Assembly: GCF_002979915.1 (NCBI RefSeq) | Contig: NZ_PCQA01000003.1 | Span: 124,001 to 188,000, forward strand | Direction: 5' to 3' | DNA: 64,000 nucleotides | Source: Arthrobacter sp. MYb213 | Lineage (GTDB): Bacteria > Actinomycetota > Actinomycetes > Actinomycetales > Micrococcaceae | In this document: piece by piece, positions 1-7,455 of the stretch | Layout of the letters: every line of letters starts with the position of its first letter | Numbering within the stretch: the first letter of the stretch is position 1 | The notes under the pieces: generated by a model | Told to the model about the DNA's origin: nothing | Seen by the model: only the letters and a program-made list of their open reading frames with translations | Database searches by the model: none | Position numbers and translations under genes: made by a program

Positions 1-489
1 AAGCTGGTGAAGCAGCGTATGCGCGCTCTTCGCTTCGACAAGGACACGACAAAGGCAGTAGCGCGTCTAGTTGAGTTGCATATGCGCTTTTATGGTTATG
101 GTGAAGCCGGCTGGACCGACTCGGCGGTACGCCGCTATGTGACAGATGCTGGCGACTTACTTGAGCGTTTGCATCGGTTGACCCGCTCAGACGTCACGAC
201 TAGAAACCGTCGCAAGGCAGAACGCCTGGGTTTCGCATATGACGATCTAGAGACGCGTATCGCAGAAATCACGGAGCAGGAAGAGCTGAATGCTATTCGG
301 CCAGACCTCAACGGGGAACAGATCATGTCCATACTAGGGATCAAGGCCGGGCCAATGGTGGGCCGGGCTTACAACTTCATGTTGAACTTGCGTTTAGATG
401 ATGGACCGTTGGGCGAAGAAATAGCTGGGCAGCGCCTGCAAGCTTGGTGGGCTGAGCAACCTGAAGCTCAAGCAGGAGAACAAGGTTAA
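1..489 (+). CDS. cca: CCA tRNA nucleotidyltransferase, C-terminal part (5' truncated by window edge)
   Basis: This is the C-terminal third of the enzyme that adds or repairs the 3' CCA end of tRNA. The frame is open from base 1, so the true start lies outside the window. The visible 160 or so residues are the helical tail of actinobacterial CCA enzymes: a segment DVTTRNRRKAERL, then EEELNAIRPDL-like text and the signature NGEQIMSILGIKAGPMVGRAYNFM, which follows the HD domain in this family (split here: NGEQIMSILGIK, then AGPMVGRAYNF). The catalytic nucleotidyltransferase domain is not visible. A hairpin 20 bases after the stop probably ends the transcript. The call rests on the tail alone but the match is characteristic. 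Confidence 0.9.
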   Translation, partial: KLVKQRMRALRFDKDTTKAVARLVELHMRFYGYGEAGWTDSAVRRYVTDAGDLLERLHRLTRSDVTTRNRRKAERLGFAYDDLETRIAEITEQEELNAIRPDLNGEQIMSILGIKAGPMVGRAYNFMLNLRLDDGPLGEEIAGQRLQAWWAEQPEAQAGEQG

Positions 490-508
490 GTAGTTCACCC
501 ACTTTGGT

Positions 509-547
509 GTTGGGGTCGTTTTGAGCATCGCTCGAAGCGACCCCAAC
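509..547 (+). terminator. Rho-independent-type hairpin after cca
   Basis: A 10-bp perfect stem, GTTGGGGTCG at 509-518 and CGACCCCAAC at 538-547, lies 20 bases downstream of the cca stop. The loop is 19 bases. The T tract after it is weak, as is common in actinobacterial terminators. Confidence 0.7.
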
Positions 548-548
548 G

Positions 549-727
549 CATTTAATGAAACTTATTTAAGAATTTTTGTTTTTCGCTGGCACTCACGGCA
601 TTCACCATGTAAGCTAAATATTGTGATTGGGAAGTCTCAATGAGATTTGCGGATCAAAAAGACAATACACAGAGAATCTCGTGCTTTTGCATGATCGATT
701 CGGACAGATATTTAGGAGGTGGGAAAC
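549..727. other. AT-rich non-coding leader of the small-ORF region
   Basis: This stretch is visibly richer in A/T than the flanking genes and has no long reading frame. It ends with a very strong ribosome binding site (AGGAGGTGGG at 714-723) in front of the small ORF at 728. A short inverted pair GAGATT (about 652-657) and AATCTC (about 675-680) could form a weak hairpin. No promoter was assigned with confidence. Confidence 0.4.
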
Positions 728-856
728 GTGATTACGAATTCAATTATTTGGAACGATGGCGGTAAGCGATCAGGCAATATGACCTTTACGCATCGCTGGT
801 TCGGCTATGCCGCACGCCATGGCGTTTCCTCTGCCTCCGGAATAATGGATTCCTAG
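728..856 (+). CDS. Small hypothetical ORF, 42 residues, GTG start
   Basis: I do not recognise this product. The reasons to list it are a near-ideal ribosome binding site (AGGAGGTGGG, 714-723) four bases before GTG, and an uninterrupted frame of 42 codons. The peptide begins VITNSIIWNDGGKRSG and contains FTHRWFGYAARHG; it is aromatic and mildly basic, with no signal peptide or membrane segment. A 12-base direct repeat (TACGAATTCAAT) occurs at 733-744, just inside the ORF start, and again at 863-874, just past its stop. It could be a real small protein, a leader peptide, or a gene remnant. Confidence 0.4.
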   Translation: MITNSIIWNDGGKRSGNMTFTHRWFGYAARHGVSSASGIMDS

Positions 857-875
857 AACTTCTACGAATTCAATC

Positions 876-928
876 AAAAGTTCCTGAGGCAGTCAGTCAG
901 TAATCGACATTCTCCCTTAGGAACTTTT
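876..928 (+). terminator. Long-loop inverted repeat that also covers the next ribosome binding site
   Basis: AAAAGTTCCT (876-885) and AGGAACTTTT (919-928) are a perfect 10-base inverted repeat with a 33-base loop, and a run of five T follows within the right arm end. It may be a terminator for the ORF at 728. The right arm contains AGGAA (919-923), the only ribosome binding site of the ORF at 931, so the structure could also hide that site. Confidence 0.4.
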
Positions 929-930
929 TC

Positions 931-1086
931 ATGTCTGCTCCACTTTTTGACAGCACCACCCAACGGGCTGTTCGGACCTCGGAACTCATCTTCGCTGGTC
1001 CTGAAAGCCTCAAGGCTCGCGCAGTTTCAACAACGCGCCAAGACCTTCCTAGCCCTTCGATTCATTTGGAAGGGAGGGAAAAATAA
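931..1086 (+). CDS. Small hypothetical ORF, 51 residues
   Basis: Unrecognised product. It starts with ATG seven bases after AGGAA and runs 51 codons. The peptide begins MSAPLFDSTTQRAVRTSELIF and is hydrophilic, with many Arg, Ser and Thr and no membrane segment (quoted in part: MSAPLFDSTTQRAV). Its TAA stop overlaps the ATG of the next ORF by one base (TAATG), a common arrangement for translational coupling. That overlap, more than the peptide itself, supports it as a real gene. Confidence 0.4.
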   Translation: MSAPLFDSTTQRAVRTSELIFAGPESLKARAVSTTRQDLPSPSIHLEGREK

Positions 1087-1205
1087 TGAGAAAGCGTTTA
1101 GGCAAAAACCCGAAACCATTGGACAACACTGAGTTCAACCGTCTTCTGCGACAACGGGAATTGGTTAACCATGTGCCACCAGAAATGTACTTCCGTATCC
1201 GGTAG
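1086..1205 (+). CDS. Small basic hypothetical ORF, 39 residues, coupled to the preceding ORF
   Basis: Unrecognised product. ATG overlaps the stop of the previous ORF (TAATG), and a strong ribosome binding site GGGAGGG (1072-1078) lies seven bases upstream. The peptide starts MRKRLGKNPKPLDN and ends MYFRIR; it is strongly basic. Nothing in it points to a known family. A hairpin terminator follows at 1284-1309. Confidence 0.4.
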   Translation: MRKRLGKNPKPLDNTEFNRLLRQRELVNHVPPEMYFRIR

Positions 1206-1283
1206 TTCCAAACGACGCCATTACCGTTGATTGGAATCACTGGAAAAGAGGTAGAAAATGAATTCGCAAGTAATTGCACAGAG

Positions 1284-1309
1284 GCCCGCCGGCCTTTTAG
1301 CCGGCGGGC
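1284..1309 (+). terminator. Strong GC-rich terminator hairpin
   Basis: GCCCGCCGGC (1284-1293) and GCCGGCGGGC (1300-1309) form a perfect 10-bp stem with a six-base loop, followed by TTCTCC. It would end the plus-strand transcript carrying the small ORFs. Confidence 0.8.
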
Positions 1310-1338
1310 TTCTCCGCGTCTTGGGACAGAAACAAAAA

Positions 1339-1373
1339 GCAGGGTTCGGAAATCTAAAATTTCCGAACCCTGC
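1339..1373 (-). terminator. Terminator of ino1
   Basis: A perfect 15-bp inverted repeat (1339-1353 with 1359-1373, loop CTAAA). Read on the minus strand it lies about 30 bases after the ino1 stop and is followed by TTTTTG, a classic intrinsic terminator. Confidence 0.9.
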
Positions 1374-1403
1374 TTCGTTTAGTGCAAAACTAACTCATAA
1401 AAT

Positions 1404-2489
1404 TTAGCGCTCGACGTCCCCGCGGATGAAGGCTTCAACCTTCTGGCGGGCAGTTTCGTCGTCGTACTGCTCTGGTGGCGACTTCATGAAGTAGCTCGAC
1501 GCCGAGAGGATCGGTCCACCGATACCGCGGTCAAGCGCGATCTTGGCTGCGCGGACAGCATCAATGATGACGCCAGCGGAGTTTGGTGAGTCCCATACTT
1601 CCAACTTGTATTCCAAGTTCACTGGAGCGTCGCCGAAGTTACGGCCCTCGAGGCGAACGAACGCCCACTTGCGGTCATCTAGCCAGGCTACGTAGTCACT
1701 TGGGCCAATGTGAACATCGTCCGCGGTGAGCTTGGCAGAGGTGTTCGAGGTGACGGCCTGAGTCTTGGAGATCTTCTTGGATTCAAGGCGCTCGCGCTCG
1801 AGCATGTTCTTGAAGTCCATGTTGCCACCGACGTTTAGCTGGTAGGTGCGGTCAAGTACTACGCCGCGGTCCTCGAAAAGCTTGGCCATCACGCGGTGCG
1901 TGATGGTGGCGCCAATCTGCGATTTGATGTCGTCACCAATAATAGGCACGCCTGCATCGGTGAATTTCTGAGCCCACTCTGGGGTACCGGCAATGAAGAC
2001 AGGCAAGGCGTTAACAAAACCAACGCCCGCGTCGATGGCGCACTGTGCGTAGAATTTCGCGGCAGCTTCGGAACCCACTGGCAGGTAGCAAACCATGACG
2101 TCTACCTTGTTGTCCTTCAACGTCTGGACGACGTCGACAGGCTCGGCGGTGGACTCTTCAATGGTCTCGCGGTAGTACTTGCCCAGACCATCTAGGGTGT
2201 GACCACGTAGTACGGTCACACCGGTGTTTGGCACGTCTGCGATTTTGATGGTGTTGTTCTCGCTGGCGAGGATTGCTTCAGATAGGTCGAGGCCGACCTT
2301 CTTATCGTCAACATCGAATGCCGTTACGAACTCCACGTCACCTACGTGGTATTCGCCGAATCGGACGTGCATCAGACCCGGGATGGAGGCATTTTCGTCG
2401 GCACTTCGGTAGTACTCGACACCTTGGATAAGGGATGTAGCGCAGTTGCCTACGCCAACAATGGCAACGCGAATCGGGTTCGCCGACAC
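1404..2489 (-). CDS. ino1: Inositol-3-phosphate synthase
   Basis: Cytosolic NAD-dependent enzyme that turns glucose 6-phosphate into 1L-myo-inositol 1-phosphate, the first step to phosphatidylinositol and mycothiol in actinobacteria. The Rossmann loop [13 protein letters not shown] is near the N-terminus, followed by [23 protein letters not shown] and [14 protein letters not shown], all typical of the short actinobacterial form. The frame stays open to 2525, but I chose the GTG at 2489 because GGAG lies just upstream and it gives the family length of 361 residues. The gene stands alone on the minus strand with its own terminator. Confidence 0.95.
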   Translation of the reverse strand: MSANPIRVAIVGVGNCATSLIQGVEYYRSADENASIPGLMHVRFGEYHVGDVEFVTAFDVDDKKVGLDLSEAILASENNTIKIADVPNTGVTVLRGHTLDGLGKYYRETIEESTAEPVDVVQTLKDNKVDVMVCYLPVGSEAAAKFYAQCAIDAGVGFVNALPVFIAGTPEWAQKFTDAGVPIIGDDIKSQIGATITHRVMAKLFEDRGVVLDRTYQLNVGGNMDFKNMLERERLESKKISKTQAVTSNTSAKLTADDVHIGPSDYVAWLDDRKWAFVRLEGRNFGDAPVNLEYKLEVWDSPNSAGVIIDAVRAAKIALDRGIGGPILSASSYFMKSPPEQYDDETARQKVEAFIRGDVER

Positions 2490-2783
2490 ATGAACTCCTA
2501 AAGAAATATACAAAGCTGTGGGCAAAATGGCCGCGCGAAAGCACAGTCTATTAATGGGCCCTTAATGATCTTAAGACCTTTTGGTCAAGAAACATTCCCA
2601 AAGTGCTAGTAATCACCGGAGAAGTCGCAGAGCACGAGAGGATATCTGTTCTCCAAGGGGCGCAGTACTAGACGGTGGTCTCACGCTGAGACGTAAATTT
2701 GTACAGCTGTAACCTATTCGTAGCACATTACAGGGATTGTATCTTGGCTACAAATCTTTAGTAAGTACTGTCAGCATCCTGAC
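2490..2783. other. Intergenic region upstream of ino1
   Basis: No gene seen. It should hold the ino1 promoter on the minus strand. Two short inverted repeats stand out near ino1: ATTAA...TTAAT around a GGGCCC core (about 2551-2567) and GACC-TTTT-GGTC (about 2575-2586). Either could be a regulator site; the regulator is not identifiable from sequence. Confidence 0.4.
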
Positions 2784-4028
2784 TCATGACGATGATCTAG
2801 TGCTCGACTGGTGGGATAACCGCAGTTGTCTGCGAATTTTTAATAGAACCTTCAGCAAGGGTGTCGGAAGCGCCGTACGTACCCTCTGACGCAGTGGCTG
2901 ATGCTTAATAAACGCCAGTATTTCGGGATCTGTTTTTAGCTGACCGTCTCGCGCTCGTTGCGCAAGGATTATCAACGACTCATTAAAAGTGTTGTCCACG
3001 CGGTGAAAGTAATTTTCGCGTAGCCATGGTTTATTGGCTGGAGAAAAGTTCAAAGTTTCGAGATCATCCAAACTTCCAAGTATCCCAGAACTCTCAAAAA
3101 CAACATTGATCATTTCGGCGTTTACCCCAAAGTCCGAGAGAACCATGGTCGGTAAGCCGCGATCAAGGGACTCAAGAGCGGCCGTCGAAGAGACCGTCAC
3201 CAGGGCGCTTTCTTTGCTCAGAGCTTCGGCCATACTGCCGGTAACAAATTGTAGATGTGTGACTTTACCTAGCGTGCCCGCGCGTACAAGTTGCTCAAAG
3301 AGTAAATCGTAGGGGTATGCCTCGAGGTGTGTCTGTGGTTCTCCTGCTCGGGCGCGAAGTTTGACCAGTACCTCTAACCCGGGGTTAAGTCTGGCTGCGC
3401 GCTCGAGCGAGATGAGAATCTGTTCTCGTTCTTCTTTGCCATAAGGAACCTTTGCCTGTGGTGCGAAGACAAGGCGTTTGATGGGTACGGAAATTTGAGT
3501 CGGGAAGCCCGTGGAACGAAGAAAGGGAAGCTTGCTGACCATGATGGTGGGCTGATGTCCATCATCATCAAGATTCATAAAGGAAAAGTCACGAGCCTCT
3601 GCATGTGAATGGCAGATAAATCCGTCGCCGGGACGACGGTAGTTCCAACCCTTGCGTGTCGCGGGGAATGCAACTCCTGGAAGCGCAGAAATAAGCGCGG
3701 TACGTCGATTATTTACCGGCTCCGTTCGCAGGATTCGAGCGTATAGCTCCGCAACAACCGGACCCGTGGCGGCGGCGAAGACTAGATCTTCGCCAATGGT
3801 TTGCGAGTTGAACTGGTTTAACGCCAACACTTCTAGATCTGCAGGGTCTAGATCGGTACCTTCAAAGGCAGCCAGGATCTGTTCGTCGGTAGGCATTACC
3901 GGGGTGCGGGCCAAAACAACACGACGATCCCAACCTGGACCAAGACGGTGCAGGAAGGTGGTGGCGAGCTTCAGATAAGAATCTGAATCCGCAACGGCTA
4001 AAACTGCTGGTTTCACGGCTCTGATCAC
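2784..4028 (-). CDS. DUF6716-like putative glycosyltransferase, last gene of the nonulosonic acid cluster
   Basis: A 414-residue protein of the type found with sialic acid genes in actinobacteria; I recognise the family as DUF6716-like, a presumed glycosyltransferase without a proven reaction. The N-terminus (VLAVADSDSYLKLATTFLHRLG) looks like the first strand-helix of a GT-B fold; a later GSMAEALSKESALVTVSSTAALE resembles the sugar-nucleotide-binding region of GT-B enzymes (quoted in parts: SALVTVSSTAALE). The tail is basic. Its ATG overlaps the stop of the preceding gene by four bases (ATGA), so it is translated with the other transferases. No signal peptide or membrane segment is evident, so it probably acts at the inner face of the membrane. 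Confidence 0.6.
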   Translation of the reverse strand: MIRAVKPAVLAVADSDSYLKLATTFLHRLGPGWDRRVVLARTPVMPTDEQILAAFEGTDLDPADLEVLALNQFNSQTIGEDLVFAAATGPVVAELYARILRTEPVNNRRTALISALPGVAFPATRKGWNYRRPGDGFICHSHAEARDFSFMNLDDDGHQPTIMVSKLPFLRSTGFPTQISVPIKRLVFAPQAKVPYGKEEREQILISLERAARLNPGLEVLVKLRARAGEPQTHLEAYPYDLLFEQLVRAGTLGKVTHLQFVTGSMAEALSKESALVTVSSTAALESLDRGLPTMVLSDFGVNAEMINVVFESSGILGSLDDLETLNFSPANKPWLRENYFHRVDNTFNESLIILAQRARDGQLKTDPEILAFIKHQPLRQRVRTALPTPLLKVLLKIRRQLRLSHQSSTRSSS

Positions 4029-5050
4029 ACCTTCAAGGAACTGGACAGGTGATCACGGAGATCTTGCGAGGTATTAGATGTCCACCAGTGATCTGGGACC
4101 GGCTGCGCGTAGAGGCTACGAGCTTCATTACCGAGCAATAAACGTAGGGAAGGTATAACTGTCGAAGGCAGGGCTCTGATCTCTTGTCCTGGGCGTAAAT
4201 CCCGTAAACGCATCTCGATGGGAATGGTGTGTTGCTTCAGGATGACATTGGGTATTTGGCGAAGTTCGGCGAGTATCTGTTCAGTTTCGCGGCGATGTGG
4301 AAAATAAGCGACGGGACCCTCTGCGGCAATGGAGCGAATCCACTGGAGATAGGGTTCGGGATGAATAATTGAGTCGGCGGCCATGGCCGAACCGATCAAT
4401 AGCGTCGGTTCGGTGAAGCGTTCGGCGACAGGCTGGGTGGCCAACCATTCAAAGCGATGCTGGGCAAACTTGATTCCCAACTCTTCCATACGTTTTTTAA
4501 GCCGCACGTCCACCTGCAAAGCAGAGACGATCAGTAGTCGCCCTTCTCTGGCCAAACCACGAAGCCGGTGCCACATAGCTAATCCCAGTGCGTGGCGTGC
4601 GGGAGTATTCTTGGCTCGCGCGCGCACCAAAGGCGTCGGCTCTTCGCTCACCAACTGACGAATTAGCGCCAGGGTAGCGAGCCCATCATCGATGATGACT
4701 ACTTCCTTGGCTTTAACCCCGGTAAGCAGGGTGCGCTGGATCCGGCCCGAATAGGCATCGCCAGTTACATAACGCTCACGCGAAGAGTTCGGTTGTGGCG
4801 GACGTTTGGCTGCGGGCATGAAATGCAATCCGGCTGGTGAATTCTTTAGCAGTGCCCCGGTAGTTGCTTCTAAGGGCATACCTCGTCTCGGAATGACGTA
4901 GACCTCGTCGCCAAGCAACCCTGCTGCATGTGTTTCCACGGCGGACAGCAATTGCAGGGGAGACTCAACCCATACATGGGCCGCGCCAAAGCGTGGCCGT
5001 GGCACCTCTTGAGTTTCGGGCTGGGAAATTTTCATCATCGTATCGTTCAT
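4025..5050 (-). CDS. Putative sialyltransferase-like glycosyltransferase (GT52-type features)
   Basis: A 341-residue protein with hallmarks of bacterial sialyltransferases of the GT52/polysialyltransferase type: an early VESPLQLLSAVE, the central EVVIIDDGLATLALIRQL segment, and GPVAYFPHRRETEQIL near residue 240 (HR-E, a likely CMP-sugar-binding element). Such enzymes move a nonulosonic acid from its CMP form to a growing glycan. Four-base ATGA overlaps join it to the genes on both sides. The donor and acceptor cannot be deduced from sequence. Confidence is fair for the family and low for the exact specificity. Confidence 0.65.
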   Translation of the reverse strand: MNDTMMKISQPETQEVPRPRFGAAHVWVESPLQLLSAVETHAAGLLGDEVYVIPRRGMPLEATTGALLKNSPAGLHFMPAAKRPPQPNSSRERYVTGDAYSGRIQRTLLTGVKAKEVVIIDDGLATLALIRQLVSEEPTPLVRARAKNTPARHALGLAMWHRLRGLAREGRLLIVSALQVDVRLKKRMEELGIKFAQHRFEWLATQPVAERFTEPTLLIGSAMAADSIIHPEPYLQWIRSIAAEGPVAYFPHRRETEQILAELRQIPNVILKQHTIPIEMRLRDLRPGQEIRALPSTVIPSLRLLLGNEARSLYAQPVPDHWWTSNTSQDLRDHLSSSLKV

Positions 5051-6390
5051 TTTGCCAGTCGACTCAGGACCTTGGACATTCTGTCCAAGCCCCGCGAACC
5101 GCGACGCAATACGTGGCGGCTAGCCCCACGGACCTTTGCAGGTACTGACCGGCGCACCGGTAGGTGAGCCCAAGACGGTGGAAGTTCAAGTTTGGTGATG
5201 CGCCGACGTTTGAAGTGCGCTGAATACACACCATAGTGTTCGGAGAGAAACTGTTCGGCACTCTCGCGCAACTGTGGAAGCTGCTTTGACTGCATGCAGT
5301 AGGAGACCGCAGCGAGCAGATTGCTGAGCATATCGATATTTCCGGCTCGAGCAGGCACCGGAAGATCCTGCACAAAGAGACCGTGGATGATCGACAGCGG
5401 GATTCGGTTCGAATTCTCATACGGGGCCAGTAACTGCAGCATTTTGGCGGTCCCCACCGCATGCACCTGAGTGTCGAGCACGTACCTTGCGGTCACTAGC
5501 GCGGTAGAGAAGCAAGAGATCACCAGCTGCGGTTGCGCGGCCAGGATGACAGTTTCTGCTAAATGATCGGTATCTAAGAGATGAAAGTCCAGCTGCAGGT
5601 CCAACGCCCGCGCCCGCAACCGTGCCGCCGAGGTAGCACTGGCCGACGGGTGTGCCTTGAACAAAATAGTGTTCAAGCCACGATCTTTGGCGGCCACGAG
5701 CATCTGTTCGTGTAGATCTAGTTCTTCTTGAGCATCGACCAGGCCCAGCGAGCCTAAGTACTGCCCAAGAATCAACGCTGCCCCTTGGGGAAGGCGCAAC
5801 TCGGAGCTCTCGGCAAGCTGTGCGAAGACCGCCTTCAGTGCGGTGCCCGGCAAGACCTGACGCGGGGGTTGCTGTTCGGCGAGTAATTGTGGCTCGAGCC
5901 CCGGGACCAGATCCACGTGGATGGTTCCGGCTAGGCGCTGGGCGAGCGGGACCTGAAGCTTGTTACGGGTGGGACCGTAAGACATCAGACCATCGGAGTG
6001 CACCCATAGTGTGGCGTCAAAGAAGATGCGCGCTAGCGCACGGGCCGGGTTGACCTGAATAGATTCAACCACCAGGGTGACTCGTTCATCGCCTAAGCCC
6101 CAAGTCTTGCGGAGCAAGCGCTCAAAGATCAACAATTCATCTTCGCGCGGGTTGAACTGCGCTGGGCGGCGCGGGGACACCAACGCCGCTAAGTCAACAA
6201 CTCGGTCAAATCTTGCGGCGAGCTCGGCAAAGCCGGGAGCTTCGTCTAACGGTGTAGTCAGTTCGGGTAGCTGTGAGCCATTGGCGAGTACCAGCACATA
6301 TTCATCTGCCTGCGGCAGTAGTCCAGCATCGGCCATGGCGGCCAGGGAAGCTATTTGAAAATAGCTGCTGGCCTCGACTAAAGCGATCAT
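5047..6390 (-). CDS. Polysialyltransferase-family protein (alpha-2,8-polyST-like)
   Basis: A 447-residue protein resembling the POLYST family. Visible elements are LGQYLGSLGLVDAQEE near residue 215, KAHPSASATSAARL (the HP motif that contacts the CMP donor), and LVISCFSTALVTARYVL (the downstream S-T motif). The C-terminal 50 residues are very rich in Arg and Lys and could hold the protein at the membrane. These enzymes elongate polysialic acid or related chains. It overlaps both neighbours by four bases. Because the partner NeuB and NeuA proteins are atypical, the polymer may be of Kdn or another nonulosonic acid rather than Neu5Ac. Confidence 0.7.
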   Translation of the reverse strand: MIALVEASSYFQIASLAAMADAGLLPQADEYVLVLANGSQLPELTTPLDEAPGFAELAARFDRVVDLAALVSPRRPAQFNPREDELLIFERLLRKTWGLGDERVTLVVESIQVNPARALARIFFDATLWVHSDGLMSYGPTRNKLQVPLAQRLAGTIHVDLVPGLEPQLLAEQQPPRQVLPGTALKAVFAQLAESSELRLPQGAALILGQYLGSLGLVDAQEELDLHEQMLVAAKDRGLNTILFKAHPSASATSAARLRARALDLQLDFHLLDTDHLAETVILAAQPQLVISCFSTALVTARYVLDTQVHAVGTAKMLQLLAPYENSNRIPLSIIHGLFVQDLPVPARAGNIDMLSNLLAAVSYCMQSKQLPQLRESAEQFLSEHYGVYSAHFKRRRITKLELPPSWAHLPVRRSVPAKVRGASRHVLRRGSRGLDRMSKVLSRLAK

Positions 6391-7373
6391 TTAGCGACCC
6401 CGACCTGAAGGAAGGAGAGGATATGGCGGCGGCGCGCAATATCCATTTCAAGTGCGACCTGTTGGGCAATATGAACGTCGATGGTGGTGAAGATCTTTCG
6501 TAGCTGCTGTTTCATTTCCAGCCGTACCTCAGGCGGATAGTTCTTGGCGCGTTTTTCGTGATGGCAGACGATCGCGAAGAACTGACGCATCGCCTTGGGA
6601 AGGTGGCGTTCCGCGTCTCGATGGGCACGCACTTCGTCCAAAATTCGCGCGTAGGCAGGAATGAAACCTAGTTGGCGTTCGTCAAATACCTGGGTGAGCG
6701 AGCCGGGTAGGCCACGGCGGTAGAACACTCCGGGGTAGGAAACTACCGCATAGCGGCTCGTGCGTAGGTGCAATTTCCACAGCCAGAGACGGTCCTCGGC
6801 ACTGTATAAATCTGCATCAAAGAAGTAGGCGTCCACGGAGCGCATCAAATCGGTGCGGTACATGCCGGCCCAGACGAAGGCGTAGTCCACCATTGACGGG
6901 GAATCGATGGGTTCGATATCGTCTGCCGGATTTAGTGGTAGTCCACGCACTGCCTGCGGGGCGCGGTGTAGCACCCGGTTGGTCCCTGTCACGCGCACAT
7001 GGTCGGTGCGCACAAAGTCCACGTGTAGCTCTTCCAAGGCGGAGGCCAGAGTGGCTAGATGTTCCGGCGCATACCAATCATCTGGGTCAAGGAAGGTGAA
7101 AAATTCGCCGGTGACCGCCTCAAGCCCGGCGTTACGGGCCGCGGAGACCCCAGAGTTTGTCGGCAGGCTGACAAGTTCGAGGCGCTCGAGCTTGTGCTGG
7201 TAGCCGAGCACCAGATTCGCGGTCTGATCGGTGGAAGCATCGTCTACCACCAATACCTCTAATTCCCATTTGCCCAGCTTTTGTCTGGTCAGTGAGGTAA
7301 GGGCATCACAGATGTATTCCTCCTGGTTATAGGCGGGAATCACCACTGATATACGACCGGGGATCAAACTCAT
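6387..7373 (-). CDS. Family 2 glycosyltransferase
   Basis: A 328-residue GT-A fold transferase. It begins with ISVVIPAYNQEEYICDAL, then LVVDDASTDQT, SGVSAARNAGL and the metal/nucleotide-binding FLDPDDWY, the standard GT2 order. The C-terminal half has the helical region typical of capsule or teichoic-acid GT2 enzymes. It could act on the linker or on a non-sialic sugar of the polymer. The ribosome binding site AGAAGGA precedes ATG. A strong terminator lies between it and neuB, so it may have a separate promoter or depend on read-through. It overlaps the next gene by four bases. Confidence 0.85.
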   Translation of the reverse strand: MSLIPGRISVVIPAYNQEEYICDALTSLTRQKLGKWELEVLVVDDASTDQTANLVLGYQHKLERLELVSLPTNSGVSAARNAGLEAVTGEFFTFLDPDDWYAPEHLATLASALEELHVDFVRTDHVRVTGTNRVLHRAPQAVRGLPLNPADDIEPIDSPSMVDYAFVWAGMYRTDLMRSVDAYFFDADLYSAEDRLWLWKLHLRTSRYAVVSYPGVFYRRGLPGSLTQVFDERQLGFIPAYARILDEVRAHRDAERHLPKAMRQFFAIVCHHEKRAKNYPPEVRLEMKQQLRKIFTTIDVHIAQQVALEMDIARRRHILSFLQVGVAK

Positions 7374-7407
7374 GGTTCCTTCTGGGCTAGGGGAGACAAA
7401 AAATAAA

Positions 7408-7441
7408 CGGCGGTTGGACCCAATGGCGAGTCCAACCGCCG
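7408..7441 (-). terminator. Intrinsic terminator inside the glycopolymer gene block
   Basis: CGGCGGTTGGAC (7408-7419) and GTCCAACCGCCG (7430-7441) form a perfect 12-bp stem. On the minus strand it is followed by a T-rich tail (TTTATTTTTTG). It sits between neuB and the GT2 gene, 15 bases past the neuB stop. Confidence 0.85.
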
Positions 7442-7455
7442 GATGTGCTCCGTGA

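Noticed and set aside
1258-1406. A fourth small ORF starting MNSQVIAQRPAGLLAG with AGAGGT upstream
   Set aside because: The frame runs through two strong terminator hairpins (1284-1309 and 1339-1373), so its codons are dictated by the hairpins and it is probably not translated in full.
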